Notes under the pieces: model-generated | Databases searched by the model: none | Seen by the model: only the letters and a program-made list of their open reading frames with translations | What the model was told of the DNA's origin: nothing | Shown here: positions 54,388-63,355 of the stretch, piece by piece | How positions within the stretch are numbered: position 1 is the stretch's first letter | How the letters are laid out: each line of letters opens with the position of its first letter | Translations under genes and position numbers: made by a program | Source: Synechococcus sp. CS-1330 | GTDB taxonomy: Bacteria; Cyanobacteriota; Cyanobacteriia; PCC-6307; Cyanobiaceae | Assembly: GCA_025128025.1 (NCBI GenBank) | Contig: JAHLYR010000066.1 | Location: 47,233 to 111,232 of the forward strand | Length of the DNA stretch: 64,000 nt | Direction of reading: 5' to 3'

Positions 54388-55494
54388 GTGACTTCCGGAT
54401 CTTTCTGGCGCGGCAAGAGAGTCCTGCTCACTGGGCACACGGGCTTTAAGGGCAGTTGGCTGACCCTGTGGCTGCTCAGCCTGGGGGCTGAGGTGTGGGG
54501 CTATGCGTTAGCTCCCGAACCTGGAAAATCCCTGTTCCGTGAGCTGGTCCTGGATCTGGCCAGCGGCCATGCCGATTGGGGCCATCTGCATCACCGCCTG
54601 GGGGATCTGCGCGATCTGGAGGCCTTGCAGCAGCTGGCGGCAGACGCTCAGCCTGAGGTGGTGTTGCATCTGGCTGCTCAGGCGCTGGTTCGGCGCAGTT
54701 ACCGCGATCCGCTAGGCACCTGGGCCACCAACGTGCAGGGCAGCCTGCATCTCCTGGAAGCCCTCAGGCCCCTGCAGCAGCGCTGCGCGGTGGTGATGGT
54801 AACCACTGACAAGGTATACGCCAACCGCGAATGGGACTATGGCTACCGAGAGGAGGACCGCCTCGGCGGCCACGACCCCTACAGCGCCAGTAAGGCCGCT
54901 GCAGAGGTGGCGATTGCCAGCTGGCGGGCGTGCTTCTGCGGAACTGGTTCCCACCAGACGCCCCACCTCGCCATCGCCACCGCCAGGGCCGGCAACGTGA
55001 TCGGTGGTGGCGACTGGGCCGAAGATCGGGTCGTGCCCGATGCCATGCGGGCCCTGGCGGCTGCTGAGCAGATCCCGGTGCGGCGGCCAGAAGCCACCCG
55101 CCCCTGGCAGCACGTGCTCGAACCGCTAGGGGGGTATCTGCTGCTGGCTGAGCAGCTCGCCACCCATGGCGGTCCGTTCGCCAGTGCCTTCAACTTTGGG
55201 CCGGCACTGGAGGCCAACCGCCCGGTGAGGGAGTTGGTGAATTCGGCTCTCCAGCATTGGCCAGGCCATTGGCAGGACCTCTCCGATCCGGATGCCCCCC
55301 ATGAAGCCGGCCGGCTGCATTTGCAGATCGACAAGGCCTACCACCAGCTGGGCTGGCGGCCCCGCTGGGACTTCGCCACCACCGTGGCTCGCACCGTCGG
55401 CTGGTATCGGGCCGTGCACGAGGGGGCCAGCGCCCTGGATTGTTGCCTAGAGGATCTCAAGGCTTTTCAGCGCGAGGCGGTTTATGCCAGCTGA
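54388..55494 (+). CDS. rfbG: CDP-glucose 4,6-dehydratase
   Basis: A 368-residue extended SDR giving CDP-4-keto-6-deoxyglucose. NAD loop LLTGHTGFKGSWL is at the N-terminus, VTTDKVYANREW replaces the usual Ser/Thr site, and the catalytic Tyr/Lys lie in HDPYSASKAAAE. ARAGNVIGGGDWAEDRVVPD and RRPEATRPWQHVLEPLGGYL are typical of RfbG. It starts at GTG six bases after the sulfotransferase stop and overlaps the epimerase gene by 11 bases. Confidence 0.95.
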   Translation: MTSGSFWRGKRVLLTGHTGFKGSWLTLWLLSLGAEVWGYALAPEPGKSLFRELVLDLASGHADWGHLHHRLGDLRDLEALQQLAADAQPEVVLHLAAQALVRRSYRDPLGTWATNVQGSLHLLEALRPLQQRCAVVMVTTDKVYANREWDYGYREEDRLGGHDPYSASKAAAEVAIASWRACFCGTGSHQTPHLAIATARAGNVIGGGDWAEDRVVPDAMRALAAAEQIPVRRPEATRPWQHVLEPLGGYLLLAEQLATHGGPFASAFNFGPALEANRPVRELVNSALQHWPGHWQDLSDPDAPHEAGRLHLQIDKAYHQLGWRPRWDFATTVARTVGWYRAVHEGASALDCCLEDLKAFQREAVYAS

Positions 55495-56044
55495 GCTGCG
55501 TCGCACGCCGATCAATGGCGTCTTTGAGCTGGTGAGCCAGCCGTTTGTGGATGCCCGCGGTGCGTTTCTCAATGCCTTCCGGGCCCAGGAAGAGGCGTTC
55601 ATGGGCGCCTGGGGGGATCGGGGGATCGCCCAGGTGAACCTCAGCCGTAGCGAAGCCGTAGGCACGATCCGCGGCTTGCACCTGCAGGCGCCGCCCCACA
55701 GCGAGGCCAAGCTGGTGCGCTGCCTGAAGGGCAGGGTGTGGGACGTGGCGGTGGATCTGCGCAGAGATTCCGCCACTTATGGCCAATGGCAAGCCATTGA
55801 GCTCAGTCCGGATCAGGGCAATGCCCTGATGATTCCCGAAGGCTGCGCCCACGGCTTTCAGGTGCTCGAGCCCAGCAGTGAGCTGCTCTATCTCCACTCC
55901 GGTGCCTGGGTGCCGGAGGCAGAAACGGGGGTGCGCTGGGACGATCCCCGGCTGGCGATTACCTGGCCGCTGGCCCCCACGGAGCTGAGCAAGCGCGATT
56001 GCGCTCTGCCCCTGCTGCCGGACACCCTCACCCCCATCCCCTGA
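55484..56044 (+). CDS. rfbC: RmlC-like deoxysugar 3,5-epimerase
   Basis: A 186-residue cupin of the dTDP-4-dehydrorhamnose 3,5-epimerase family. DARGAFLNAFRAQEE, GTIRGLHLQAPPHSEAKLVR with the catalytic His, and GRVWDVAVDLRR, then IPEGCAHGFQVL are all conserved. Because its neighbours handle CDP-sugars, the likely substrate is CDP-4-keto-6-deoxyglucose or its methylated derivative rather than a dTDP sugar. It overlaps rfbG by 11 bases and precedes the methyltransferase by ten. Confidence 0.9.
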   Translation: MPAELRRTPINGVFELVSQPFVDARGAFLNAFRAQEEAFMGAWGDRGIAQVNLSRSEAVGTIRGLHLQAPPHSEAKLVRCLKGRVWDVAVDLRRDSATYGQWQAIELSPDQGNALMIPEGCAHGFQVLEPSSELLYLHSGAWVPEAETGVRWDDPRLAITWPLAPTELSKRDCALPLLPDTLTPIP

Positions 56045-56054
56045 GCCCCTGCCC

Positions 56055-57266
56055 ATGCCGCACACCTGCCGCCATTGCGGATCACCACTGGAACACCCGG
56101 TGATCGATCTTGGCCACCAGCCGCCCAGCAACGCCTACCTGCGGCCTGAGCAGCTGGGGCTGCCCGAGATCACCTACCCTCTGAAAGTCTTCGTGTGCAG
56201 CAGCTGCTGGCTAGTGCAGCTGCCGGCCCATGCGGCAGCCGAAGAGCTGTTCACGGCGGATTACGCCTACTTCTCCAGCACCTCGAGCAGCTGGTGCACC
56301 CACGCAGAGCGCTTTGTGGCAGCGGCGGTGGAGCGGCTGGCTCTGGGACCCCAGAGCCTGGTGGTGGAGCTGGCTTCAAACGACGGCTACCTGCTGCAGT
56401 ACGTGCAGCAGCGCGACATCCCTTGCCTGGGCATCGAGCCCACCCACGCCACGGCTGAGGCGGCCCGGGCCAAGGGCATCACCACGATCGAGCGCTTCTT
56501 TGGCGTGTCCCTGGCTGCGGAGCTTGAGCCCGCCGATCTGGTGGTGGCCAACAACGTGCTGGCCCACGTGCCCGACATCAACGATTTTGTGGCCGGCATC
56601 GCCCGGCTGCTCAAGCCCACCGGCCGTGCCTCGATCGAGTGCCCGCACCTGCTGCGCCTGCTGGCGGGCAACCAGTTCGACACGATCTACCACGAGCACT
56701 ACAGCTACCTGAGCCTGCGGGTGGTGCAGCGCATTGCCGCAGCGACCGGGCTGGTGGTGGTGGATGTGGAGGAGCTGCCCACCCACGGCGGCAGCCTGCG
56801 GGTGTGGCTGGCTCATAAGGGCGCCATTGAGGCAACTACTGCGGTGGAGGCGGTGCTGGCTGCCGAAGCAGCGGCAGGGTTGGAAACTCTGGCGGCCTAT
56901 GCCGGCTTCCAGCAACGAGCAGAAGCCACCAAGCATGGCCTGCTGGAGTTTCTGCTGCAGGCCAAACGCCAAGGCCGGCGCGTGCTTGGCTATGGCGCCG
57001 CCGCCAAGGGCAACACCCTGCTCAACTACGCCGGCATCCGGGCCGACCTGTTATCCGCCGTGGCTGACCGCGCCCCCAGCAAGCAGGGCAACTTTTTGCC
57101 CGGCAGCCATATCCCCGTGATCAGCCCCGAGCAGTTGGCCACTGAGGCCGCCGACGCCCTGCTGGTGCTGCCCTGGAATCTGATCGACGAGCTGCGGCAG
57201 CAGCTGCCAGATACTGAGCTGGTGACGGCGATTCCAGAGATGCGGCACTGTAGTGGAGTGTGTTGA
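56055..57266 (+). CDS. Deoxysugar C-methyltransferase (TylCIII/NovU-like)
   Basis: A 403-residue protein in three parts: an N-terminal zinc-binding domain (CRHCGSPLEHPVIDLGHQP and CSSCWLVQL), a SAM-binding Rossmann domain (VVELASNDGYLLQY, then VVANNVLAHVPDINDF) and the C-methyltransferase C-terminal domain (GYGAAAKGNTLLNYAGI, SKQGNFLPGSHIPV). Such enzymes methylate C3 of NDP-4-keto-6-deoxysugars. With RfbF, RfbG and the epimerase it suggests a branched C-methylated 6-deoxyhexose in the glycan. Confidence 0.92.
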   Translation: MPHTCRHCGSPLEHPVIDLGHQPPSNAYLRPEQLGLPEITYPLKVFVCSSCWLVQLPAHAAAEELFTADYAYFSSTSSSWCTHAERFVAAAVERLALGPQSLVVELASNDGYLLQYVQQRDIPCLGIEPTHATAEAARAKGITTIERFFGVSLAAELEPADLVVANNVLAHVPDINDFVAGIARLLKPTGRASIECPHLLRLLAGNQFDTIYHEHYSYLSLRVVQRIAAATGLVVVDVEELPTHGGSLRVWLAHKGAIEATTAVEAVLAAEAAAGLETLAAYAGFQQRAEATKHGLLEFLLQAKRQGRRVLGYGAAAKGNTLLNYAGIRADLLSAVADRAPSKQGNFLPGSHIPVISPEQLATEAADALLVLPWNLIDELRQQLPDTELVTAIPEMRHCSGVC

Positions 57267-57267
57267 G

Positions 57268-58410
57268 ATGACCAGTAGCAAGATCCGCAAGATCCCTTAC
57301 ACCAAGCCCTCGATCACAGAACTCGAGGTGCTTTACGCAACCGACGCTGCGGCTAATGGCTGGGGCGAGCATTGCTACGACTACATCGTTCGCTTCGAGG
57401 AGGCGTTCAAGGCCCACTTGGGCGTGAACTACGCCATCGCCACCAGCAGCTGCACTGGTGCGCTCCACATGGGTATGCATGCCCTGGGCATCGGCCCCGG
57501 CGATGAGGTGATCATGGCCGACACCAATTGGATCGCCACCGCTGCACCGATCGTGCACCTGGGCGCCACGCCGGTGTTTGTGGACATCCTCCCGGACAGC
57601 TGGTGCCTGGACCCAGAACAGGTGGAGGCCGCGATCACGCCAAAGACCAAGGTGATCGTGGCGGTGCACCTCTACGGCAACCTCTGCGACATGGATGCCT
57701 TGCTGGCGATCGGCGAGCGCCACGGCATCCCCGTGATTGAAGATGCCGCCGAAGCTGTTGGATCGGTGTATCACGGGAAACGGGCCGGAAGCATGGGACG
57801 CTTTGGCACCTTCTCCTTCCATGGCACCAAAACGATCACCACTGGGGAGGGGGGCATGTTCGTGACCAATGACCCCGATCTCTACGAGCAGGTGTTGACT
57901 CTGTCCAACCATGGGCGAGCGAGAGGGCAGAGCAAGCAGTTCTGGCCAGACATGGTGGGCTTTAAGTACAAGATGAGCAACATCCAGGCCGCCATCGGCT
58001 GCGCCCAGATGCAGCGCATCAATGAACTGGTCAGCCGGAAAAGAGGAATTCTGCAATCATACAAAGAGGAATTTAAAAATCTAGGCGTTATCTATCATGG
58101 CTTCAATCCCGAGCTGGATGGTTGCTTAATTGGGGCATGGATGACGACAGTTGTAATTGACGCACCATCCGAGAATTCAACGCTCTCCGAAACTCTGCAG
58201 TCCGGGCTAAGGAGCATAGGAATTGACGCGCGGCCATTTTTTGCACCATTAAGCTCAACTCCACCTTTTCAGGGACTCAGGAATGGACGCACGCATTGCA
58301 AATGGGCTTACAGCATCCCACCCGTTGCGCTCAACCTTCCCTGCTCCCACGAGATTTCCAAGTCAGACATCAGCTATGTAGCTAATGCGATCAAAGAGGC
58401 GCTTTCGTAA
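57268..58410 (+). CDS. DegT/DnrJ/EryC1/StrS aminotransferase, mosaic gene
   Basis: A 380-residue PLP sugar aminotransferase. The PLP Lys188 is in FHGTKTITTGEGG; ATSSCTGALHMGMHALGI and the Asp in VIEDAAEAVGS complete the cofactor site. The ATG comes one base after the methyltransferase stop, with GGAG upstream. From about 58040 the base composition changes abruptly to AT-rich (AGAGGAATTCTGCAATCATA onward), while the protein stays in family, so the 3' third came from another lineage by recombination. It probably aminates a 4-keto-6-deoxysugar. Confidence 0.92.
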   Translation: MTSSKIRKIPYTKPSITELEVLYATDAAANGWGEHCYDYIVRFEEAFKAHLGVNYAIATSSCTGALHMGMHALGIGPGDEVIMADTNWIATAAPIVHLGATPVFVDILPDSWCLDPEQVEAAITPKTKVIVAVHLYGNLCDMDALLAIGERHGIPVIEDAAEAVGSVYHGKRAGSMGRFGTFSFHGTKTITTGEGGMFVTNDPDLYEQVLTLSNHGRARGQSKQFWPDMVGFKYKMSNIQAAIGCAQMQRINELVSRKRGILQSYKEEFKNLGVIYHGFNPELDGCLIGAWMTTVVIDAPSENSTLSETLQSGLRSIGIDARPFFAPLSSTPPFQGLRNGRTHCKWAYSIPPVALNLPCSHEISKSDISYVANAIKEALS

Positions 58411-58413
58411 AGC

Positions 58414-59082
58414 ATGAGACAATTAAACCGACGCTGCATAATCTGGGGTGCAACTGGACAGACTAAAGTTGCCTACGACATTTTAATCGGCGAGGGCGCC
58501 GAGATAATTCACTTGTTTGACAATAATCCAAGTGTTGAATCTCCCCTGCCTGGGATTCCCATCTCGCACGGCCCCGATGGCATGCTGTCTTTTATTGACG
58601 CCCTAAGACATCAAAAGTTGAACCCTTCCGACATCGACTGTATCGCCGCAATCGGAGGAACCCATGGTGAAGCTCGAGAGACAATGACCCTATTTATGGA
58701 GAGCCACGGATTCAAGCCGAGGCCCTTGATCCACAAGAGCGCAATTATCAGTCCTTGCGCAAACATTGGAAAGAATGTTCAGCTTCTTGCTGGATCAATA
58801 ATTGGCGCTTTTGTGTCTATTGGGGACTACTCAATCATCAACACCGGCGCCAATGTAGACCATGATTGCACAATCGGAAGAAACTGCCATCTTGCCCCTC
58901 GGGCGGCACTTGCAGGTGAGATCACTGTTGAGGACAACGTTTTTGTTGGCACTAATGCAACAATTCTCCCGCGGCTGCGCATTTGTGCTGGATCAACTGT
59001 CGGCGCCGGCGCCGTGGTCACCAAAGATGTCGCACCTGGAGCTGTAGTTGCAGGAAATCCAGCACGCCCCCTAGTAAAATAA
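58414..59082 (+). CDS. NeuD/PglD-like sugar O- or N-acetyltransferase
   Basis: A 222-residue protein. The N-terminal PglD-type Rossmann domain starts CIIWGATGQTKVAYDIL; the C-terminal left-handed beta helix of hexapeptide repeats runs from ISPCANIGKNVQLLAG to AGAVVTKDVAPGAVVAGNPA. The catalytic His is probably in ANVDHDCTIG. It starts four bases after the aminotransferase stop, so the pair likely makes an acylated amino sugar. Its AT-rich codon use matches the 3' end of that gene. Confidence 0.9.
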   Translation: MRQLNRRCIIWGATGQTKVAYDILIGEGAEIIHLFDNNPSVESPLPGIPISHGPDGMLSFIDALRHQKLNPSDIDCIAAIGGTHGEARETMTLFMESHGFKPRPLIHKSAIISPCANIGKNVQLLAGSIIGAFVSIGDYSIINTGANVDHDCTIGRNCHLAPRAALAGEITVEDNVFVGTNATILPRLRICAGSTVGAGAVVTKDVAPGAVVAGNPARPLVK

Positions 59083-59112
59083 ATCCAGTAAAACGTCAAA
59101 CCCATTAGGCAC

Positions 59113-59842
59113 ATGGAAATCAAGGACGAACGCGCAGGAATTATTAAGGCCAATGCCAGCAATCAGCCTATTAGTAAGGCAGCTGAAAGATTTTTCAAGG
59201 CAACAGTTGAAGCAAATAATCGTACTGCTTTGACCGGCTCGAGCGACCTATTATTCAATACCCCCAAGATATTGTCACATTCCAGGAGCTCGTTTCAACT
59301 GCCAAGTCAAATCTAATTATTGAGACGTGTATTGTGCATGGAGGCTCACTTGTTTTGTCAGCTTTCATGCTCTGCCTTCTGGATGTCATGGAAGGCCTGG
59401 ATCCGCGGCAATCCCCTCGCAAAATCGTCGGTGTTGACTTTGATATTCCCCCCCCACAACCGCAAAGCCCTCGACGAGCACCCCCTGCGCTTCAAGATGG
59501 AGCTGATGAGGGATCCTCGATCGACTCCGAGATCATTCAACATGTGCGCAGCCATGACTATGGCCTCGATCGGGTGCTGGTGACCTTGGATTCCAACCAC
59601 ACGCAAGAGCAGGTGCTCTCCGAATTGAATGTTTACGCCGATTTGGTGTCCGTCGGCAACTACTGCATCGTGATCGCACATCGATCGAAGACCTAGCCGC
59701 CGGATGCTTCCCAGATCGCCCCTGGGATGTTGGAAACAACCCCAAAACAACCGTTCATGAATGGCTGAAGAGCTATCCTGAGTTTCAGATTGACAATGAC
59801 ATCTACAACAAGCTGTTGATTAGCGTGGCGCCGGATGGATAG
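59113..59842 (+). pseudogene. CmcI-like (cephalosporin hydroxylase family) methyltransferase, broken
   Basis: Family residues appear in order but in different frames: MEIKDERAGIIKAN and ATVEANNR, then LERPIIQYPQDIVTFQEL, IIETCIVHGGSLVLSAFML, VLVTLDSNHTQEQVLSELN and RPWDVGNNPKTTVHEWL to ISVAPDG. Frameshifts lie near 59220 and 59670. A C8 run at 59448-59455 shifts the frame, and it is restored about 50 bases later. In polysaccharide loci such proteins are sugar O-methyltransferase-like. The middle is GC-richer than the ends, so it too looks mosaic. Confidence 0.8.
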
Positions 59843-59980
59843 TTGAACCGGAAGCAATAAGAATTCTGAAGCCAAATTGCCGAGCACTTGCACTCTTCAC
59901 CCCTTTTTAATGATAAATTTTCTTAAAAAATTCAGCCCTGACCTGCATCTAAATTATGCTTGTAAGTGCGCGGGGTATAA

Positions 59981-60973
59981 ATGAATAAAAAAATTGAGCT
60001 TGAAGTGCTCTTTTTGATTGGCTGTTATAAGGGAGAGGTTTATGGCGCGGATAGAGTTTCCTTTTTAAAGAGATCTTTGGAGGACTTAGCGGCCCAAACG
60101 TTAAAGCCTTGTGGCTTAATCGTCTCTATTAATAGTAACTTGGGCGAAAAATCGAAATCCATAAAAGATATGGTTTTGATTTATTTTCCTGAGTCTCTCT
60201 TTTTTGAATCTAGCTTTGACAGGTCTGCTATATTGAATTTTGAAGTATTAGTTCAGCTTTCGTCGGCTGAATATTTATGCTTTTGGAGCGATCATGATAT
60301 TCATCATCCAGGGTTCTTGCATAGTTGTGTGCAAGCTGCTGAATCGTCTAGATGCTCGTTGGTATGCCCCGAAATTACCTACTTTTATTCTGATGATGGC
60401 TCCGTTGCTCGTGCGCCTTCTTGTTCCACTTATTTCTCTGGGGTAAATTTCTCCCCGAGCAAAAATTTAGAAGATTTCTTCAAGATTGATTCTATGGGTG
60501 CTGTATATGGTTTGTGGAGATCTTCTGATCTTAAGCGCTTGCCGTTCATTCATGTGAAAAGTATCGACTTTTTGTGGCAAGCAATGGCTCAGCTAATGTC
60601 GGGTTGCGAGTTTATTGGTGAAGGTTGTGGCCTTTTATCGCTTCGTGAGTTTCGGTATTCTCGCGGTTCCAACCATTCCCAATTGATTCAAAGTATTTCC
60701 CCATTTGCGGCTTTAGCTAAGGTCCTTAAGTTTTCTATGGCTATAGCTGTTCTGATTAATTGGATCAATGAAAATATTGAATCAGGTCAATCACGAAGAT
60801 CCCTCCTGCGAGTTGTCAGGCAATCGCTGTTTGCTGGAGTCGGTTTTTGGAATATTAAAAGGCCTCTACTAAGGGAGGTTCTTGCTATCTGGTCAATAGA
60901 TAACAAGCAAAAGCTTCGCCAAAAGATCATTTCAACGCTATATGTTTTCGACGTCATGGCTTCGTTGAAATGA
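59981..60973 (+). CDS. Glycosyltransferase-like protein, GT-A fold
   Basis: A 330-residue protein. The N-terminal LEVLFLIGCYKGE, RVSFLKRSLEDLAAQTLKP and LIVSINSNLG resemble the donor-binding strands of family 2; LCFWSDHDIHHPGFL supplies a DHD-type metal motif in place of DxD. IDFLWQAMAQLMSGCEFIGEG lies further on. It is the most AT-rich gene of the window and surely acquired from elsewhere. An AT-rich 138-base spacer separates it from the pseudogene; a 257-base AT-rich gap without visible genes follows. Confidence 0.75.
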   Translation: MNKKIELEVLFLIGCYKGEVYGADRVSFLKRSLEDLAAQTLKPCGLIVSINSNLGEKSKSIKDMVLIYFPESLFFESSFDRSAILNFEVLVQLSSAEYLCFWSDHDIHHPGFLHSCVQAAESSRCSLVCPEITYFYSDDGSVARAPSCSTYFSGVNFSPSKNLEDFFKIDSMGAVYGLWRSSDLKRLPFIHVKSIDFLWQAMAQLMSGCEFIGEGCGLLSLREFRYSRGSNHSQLIQSISPFAALAKVLKFSMAIAVLINWINENIESGQSRRSLLRVVRQSLFAGVGFWNIKRPLLREVLAIWSIDNKQKLRQKIISTLYVFDVMASLK

Positions 60974-61230
60974 ATTAAGTCTAGGCACTTTCTGCTGGTT
61001 TTGGAGATCTTTCTTTGCCAGCAGTAGGTCAAAGTGTGTCTCTTTTATTGTCTTTTGGCAGGCTGCAAAAAGCCTTCATTAGTGATATCTCTTGTTCCCT
61101 CCTTCTTGGCGTTGGCATGGAAATGTGAAGTTGTCTTGCACTTTTAACGAAAATGCGTTAGCTTTTGGCTCGCCTTGTATTTCTACCTTGTTGGCATTCG
61201 CGCACAATTTAACTAGACTTTTCGATTAAA

Positions 61231-62232
61231 ATGTCTACATTTGCGAAATTTGATATGCATTGCTCAGGAGATAAGTGCTCCCTCTGCGGATCTTCTTCTG
61301 TCATCGTGGTCTCTGAGAACTGCTCTGAGAATCTGAAGCTGCTTGGTGGCTATTATAGGTATTCACAATGTAGTTCATGTCTTGTTATTAGTCAGTCCCC
61401 TTCCCCTAGCCTCCATCTGCTAGAGCAGTACTATGGCCTGATTGAGGGAAGGGAGAGGCGCTGGTTGTCATCTCCTCTCGGAGAACACCTTCTTCAAAGG
61501 CAGATTAGTGCCCAGCACCGTAGATCGCCATTGATTGGGTTCTTTAGGCGTATTTTCTCTGCAGGAGAGGAGCTCTATCCGTACTGGCATCAACTTGGAT
61601 CGGGTCTGCTCGTGGACTTGGGCGCAGGATCCGCAGGATTCTGCCTAGAGGCTCGCAATCGTGGATGGAGTGTCATTGGCCTTGAGCAATCAAGTGAATC
61701 CGTAGAGATAGCTAGACGTAAAGGAATCGAGCTGATTCAGGCTGATCTTGTTTCCCCTGAGGCGATTGAACTGATAGCCAAGGCCGGCAATGTGGTGCTC
61801 AATCACGTTTTTGAGCATGTTCTGGATCCAGTGAGTTTTTTGCAGACGCTTGCATCTTCGATGAGGCCTGGATCCCGCTTCATCCTGTTGATGCCAAATG
61901 CAAACTCAATCTGGCGATTCGTCTTCGGCCGCAGCTGGTATGGATGGGACCCCCCTGTGCATGTTCACCTTTACTCTCCGGCCGCGCTTAGAAAGATTTT
62001 GGGGTGTTGTGGTTTTAGTGTCCTCGATCTTCGCTCGATCCGACGAAATGACTCGTTATCAACTGCGCTAAATCAGATTGGGTTCAAGTTGGGTCCACTA
62101 AGGTTTTTGCTTCGGTTCTTGATGATTCCTGTTATGCCCTTATTCTCATATGCTGGCATTGGGCCTGAACTGCTCTGCGTTGCTGAGATTGTGCCCAAAC
62201 CCAATCGCAAGCAAGTTGCTGACGCTCCTTGA
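61231..62232 (+). CDS. Class I SAM-dependent methyltransferase
   Basis: A 333-residue protein with an N-terminal zinc-ribbon-like part (CSLCGSSSVIVV ... CSSCLVISQS) and a methyltransferase core: motif I LLVDLGAGSAGFCLEA, acidic VIGLEQSSE, and VVLNHVFEHVLDPVSFL, then SRFILLMPNANSIWR. The PPVHVHLYSPAALRKIL loop is common in sugar or lipid methyltransferases of polysaccharide loci. The C-terminus has a hydrophobic patch (FLLRFLMIPVMPLFSYAG) that may touch the membrane. Composition is intermediate, still AT-richer than the core genome. Confidence 0.85.
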   Translation: MSTFAKFDMHCSGDKCSLCGSSSVIVVSENCSENLKLLGGYYRYSQCSSCLVISQSPSPSLHLLEQYYGLIEGRERRWLSSPLGEHLLQRQISAQHRRSPLIGFFRRIFSAGEELYPYWHQLGSGLLVDLGAGSAGFCLEARNRGWSVIGLEQSSESVEIARRKGIELIQADLVSPEAIELIAKAGNVVLNHVFEHVLDPVSFLQTLASSMRPGSRFILLMPNANSIWRFVFGRSWYGWDPPVHVHLYSPAALRKILGCCGFSVLDLRSIRRNDSLSTALNQIGFKLGPLRFLLRFLMIPVMPLFSYAGIGPELLCVAEIVPKPNRKQVADAP

Positions 62233-62251
62233 TGTAGCGCAAGTTTCCCAG

Positions 62252-63355
62252 ATGCGTCTTCTAATTGTTCTTACGTCCCTTGCTGCTGAAGGCTGTCCCC
62301 AGCTTGCACTTCAACTGGGCTGCCAATGGCAGGAGCAAGGGCTACATGTCGAATTGCTTTGCCTGCGTGATCAACCCAAAGACTTGCAGTCGGAGTTCGA
62401 GGCGCTTGGGATCCCTATCCACTGGTTTGATCTAGGCAGTGGCTTGCTCCGTTACCCGAGACTGGCCTGGCTCAGCTACCGACTCTGCCGCCGTATCCGT
62501 CCAGACGCGGTTCTCAGCTTTCCGCTCGGCTGGCATGCCTTCATCGCTCTAGGTGCCAGAGCCGCCGGTGTTAGCCGGGTCTGCGCCCATGTGGGCAATC
62601 TGCCGCCGGTGTGGACCGGCAACGCCTTCGCCAAGTTCAAGCTGCTGGTGCAGCTGGGGCGGCCCTTCACCCACCGGCTGCTGTGCTGCTCTGAGTACAT
62701 CCGCGCGGCCACCGTGCGCGATTTCGCGGTGGCGTCCCGGGAAACACGGGCGATCTTCAATGCCTGTGATCTGGAGCGCTTCACGACCCTGCGCTCTGCC
62801 TCTCACGCCCAGCCTCACCCGCTGCCTCGCCTCGGCATGGTGGCGCGGCTGGAGGTGCACAAGGATCAGCCCACCCTGATTCGCGCCGTGGCGTTGCTGC
62901 GTGATCAGGGTATAGATACAGAGCTCTGGCTGATCGGAGAAGGCAGCCATCGCCCCCAGCTGCAAGCCCTGATCGCTGAGCTGGATCTCACCGAGTCTGT
63001 CCAGCTGTTGGGCATTCGCCGCGACATCCCGGAACTTCTCAGCCAGCTGGATCTGTTCGTATTCTCGGCTCGCCCCGATGAAGGCTTCGGTATCGCACTT
63101 GCCGAGTCAATGGCCGCTGGTGTGCCGATCGTGGCAACTGATGTGGGCGCCTGCCGGGAGGTGCTCGATGGCGGTCTCTGCGGCCAGCTGGTGGAGCCTG
63201 CCAACCCGGAGGCCCTTGCCGAAGGTATTCGCCAGGTGCTGGTTGATCCCCATGGCGCCCAGGAGCGGGCTATCGCTGCCAGGCAGCGTGCCCTGAAGGA
63301 GTTTTCTGTTTTGGCGATGGCTCATGCCTATGCAGTGGAATTGGGAGTGATCTGA
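62252..63355 (+). CDS. Glycosyltransferase family 4, composition shift inside
   Basis: A 367-residue GT-B enzyme from MRLLIVLTSLAAEG. The donor site LGMVARLEVHKDQPTLI, ELWLIGEGSHRPQL, VFSARPDEGFGIALAESMA and VPIVATDVGACREVL are classical GT4 motifs. The first 300 bases share the AT-leaning style of the preceding gene; from roughly 62550 the codons return to the GC-rich core style, which marks the right edge of the foreign block. The stop abuts the next gene's ATG. Confidence 0.9.
   Translation: MRLLIVLTSLAAEGCPQLALQLGCQWQEQGLHVELLCLRDQPKDLQSEFEALGIPIHWFDLGSGLLRYPRLAWLSYRLCRRIRPDAVLSFPLGWHAFIALGARAAGVSRVCAHVGNLPPVWTGNAFAKFKLLVQLGRPFTHRLLCCSEYIRAATVRDFAVASRETRAIFNACDLERFTTLRSASHAQPHPLPRLGMVARLEVHKDQPTLIRAVALLRDQGIDTELWLIGEGSHRPQLQALIAELDLTESVQLLGIRRDIPELLSQLDLFVFSARPDEGFGIALAESMAAGVPIVATDVGACREVLDGGLCGQLVEPANPEALAEGIRQVLVDPHGAQERAIAARQRALKEFSVLAMAHAYAVELGVI

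Noticed and set aside
55640..55680. Further copy of the palindromic mini-element inside rfbC (CGTAGCGAAGCCGTAGGC)
   Set aside because: Similar in flavour but several mismatches, no hairpin arms, and the encoded residues fit the epimerase family.
60974..61230. Gene or RNA in the AT-rich gap after the glycosyltransferase
   Set aside because: No frame with a sensible start, no hairpin with a T-run and no cloverleaf was visible.
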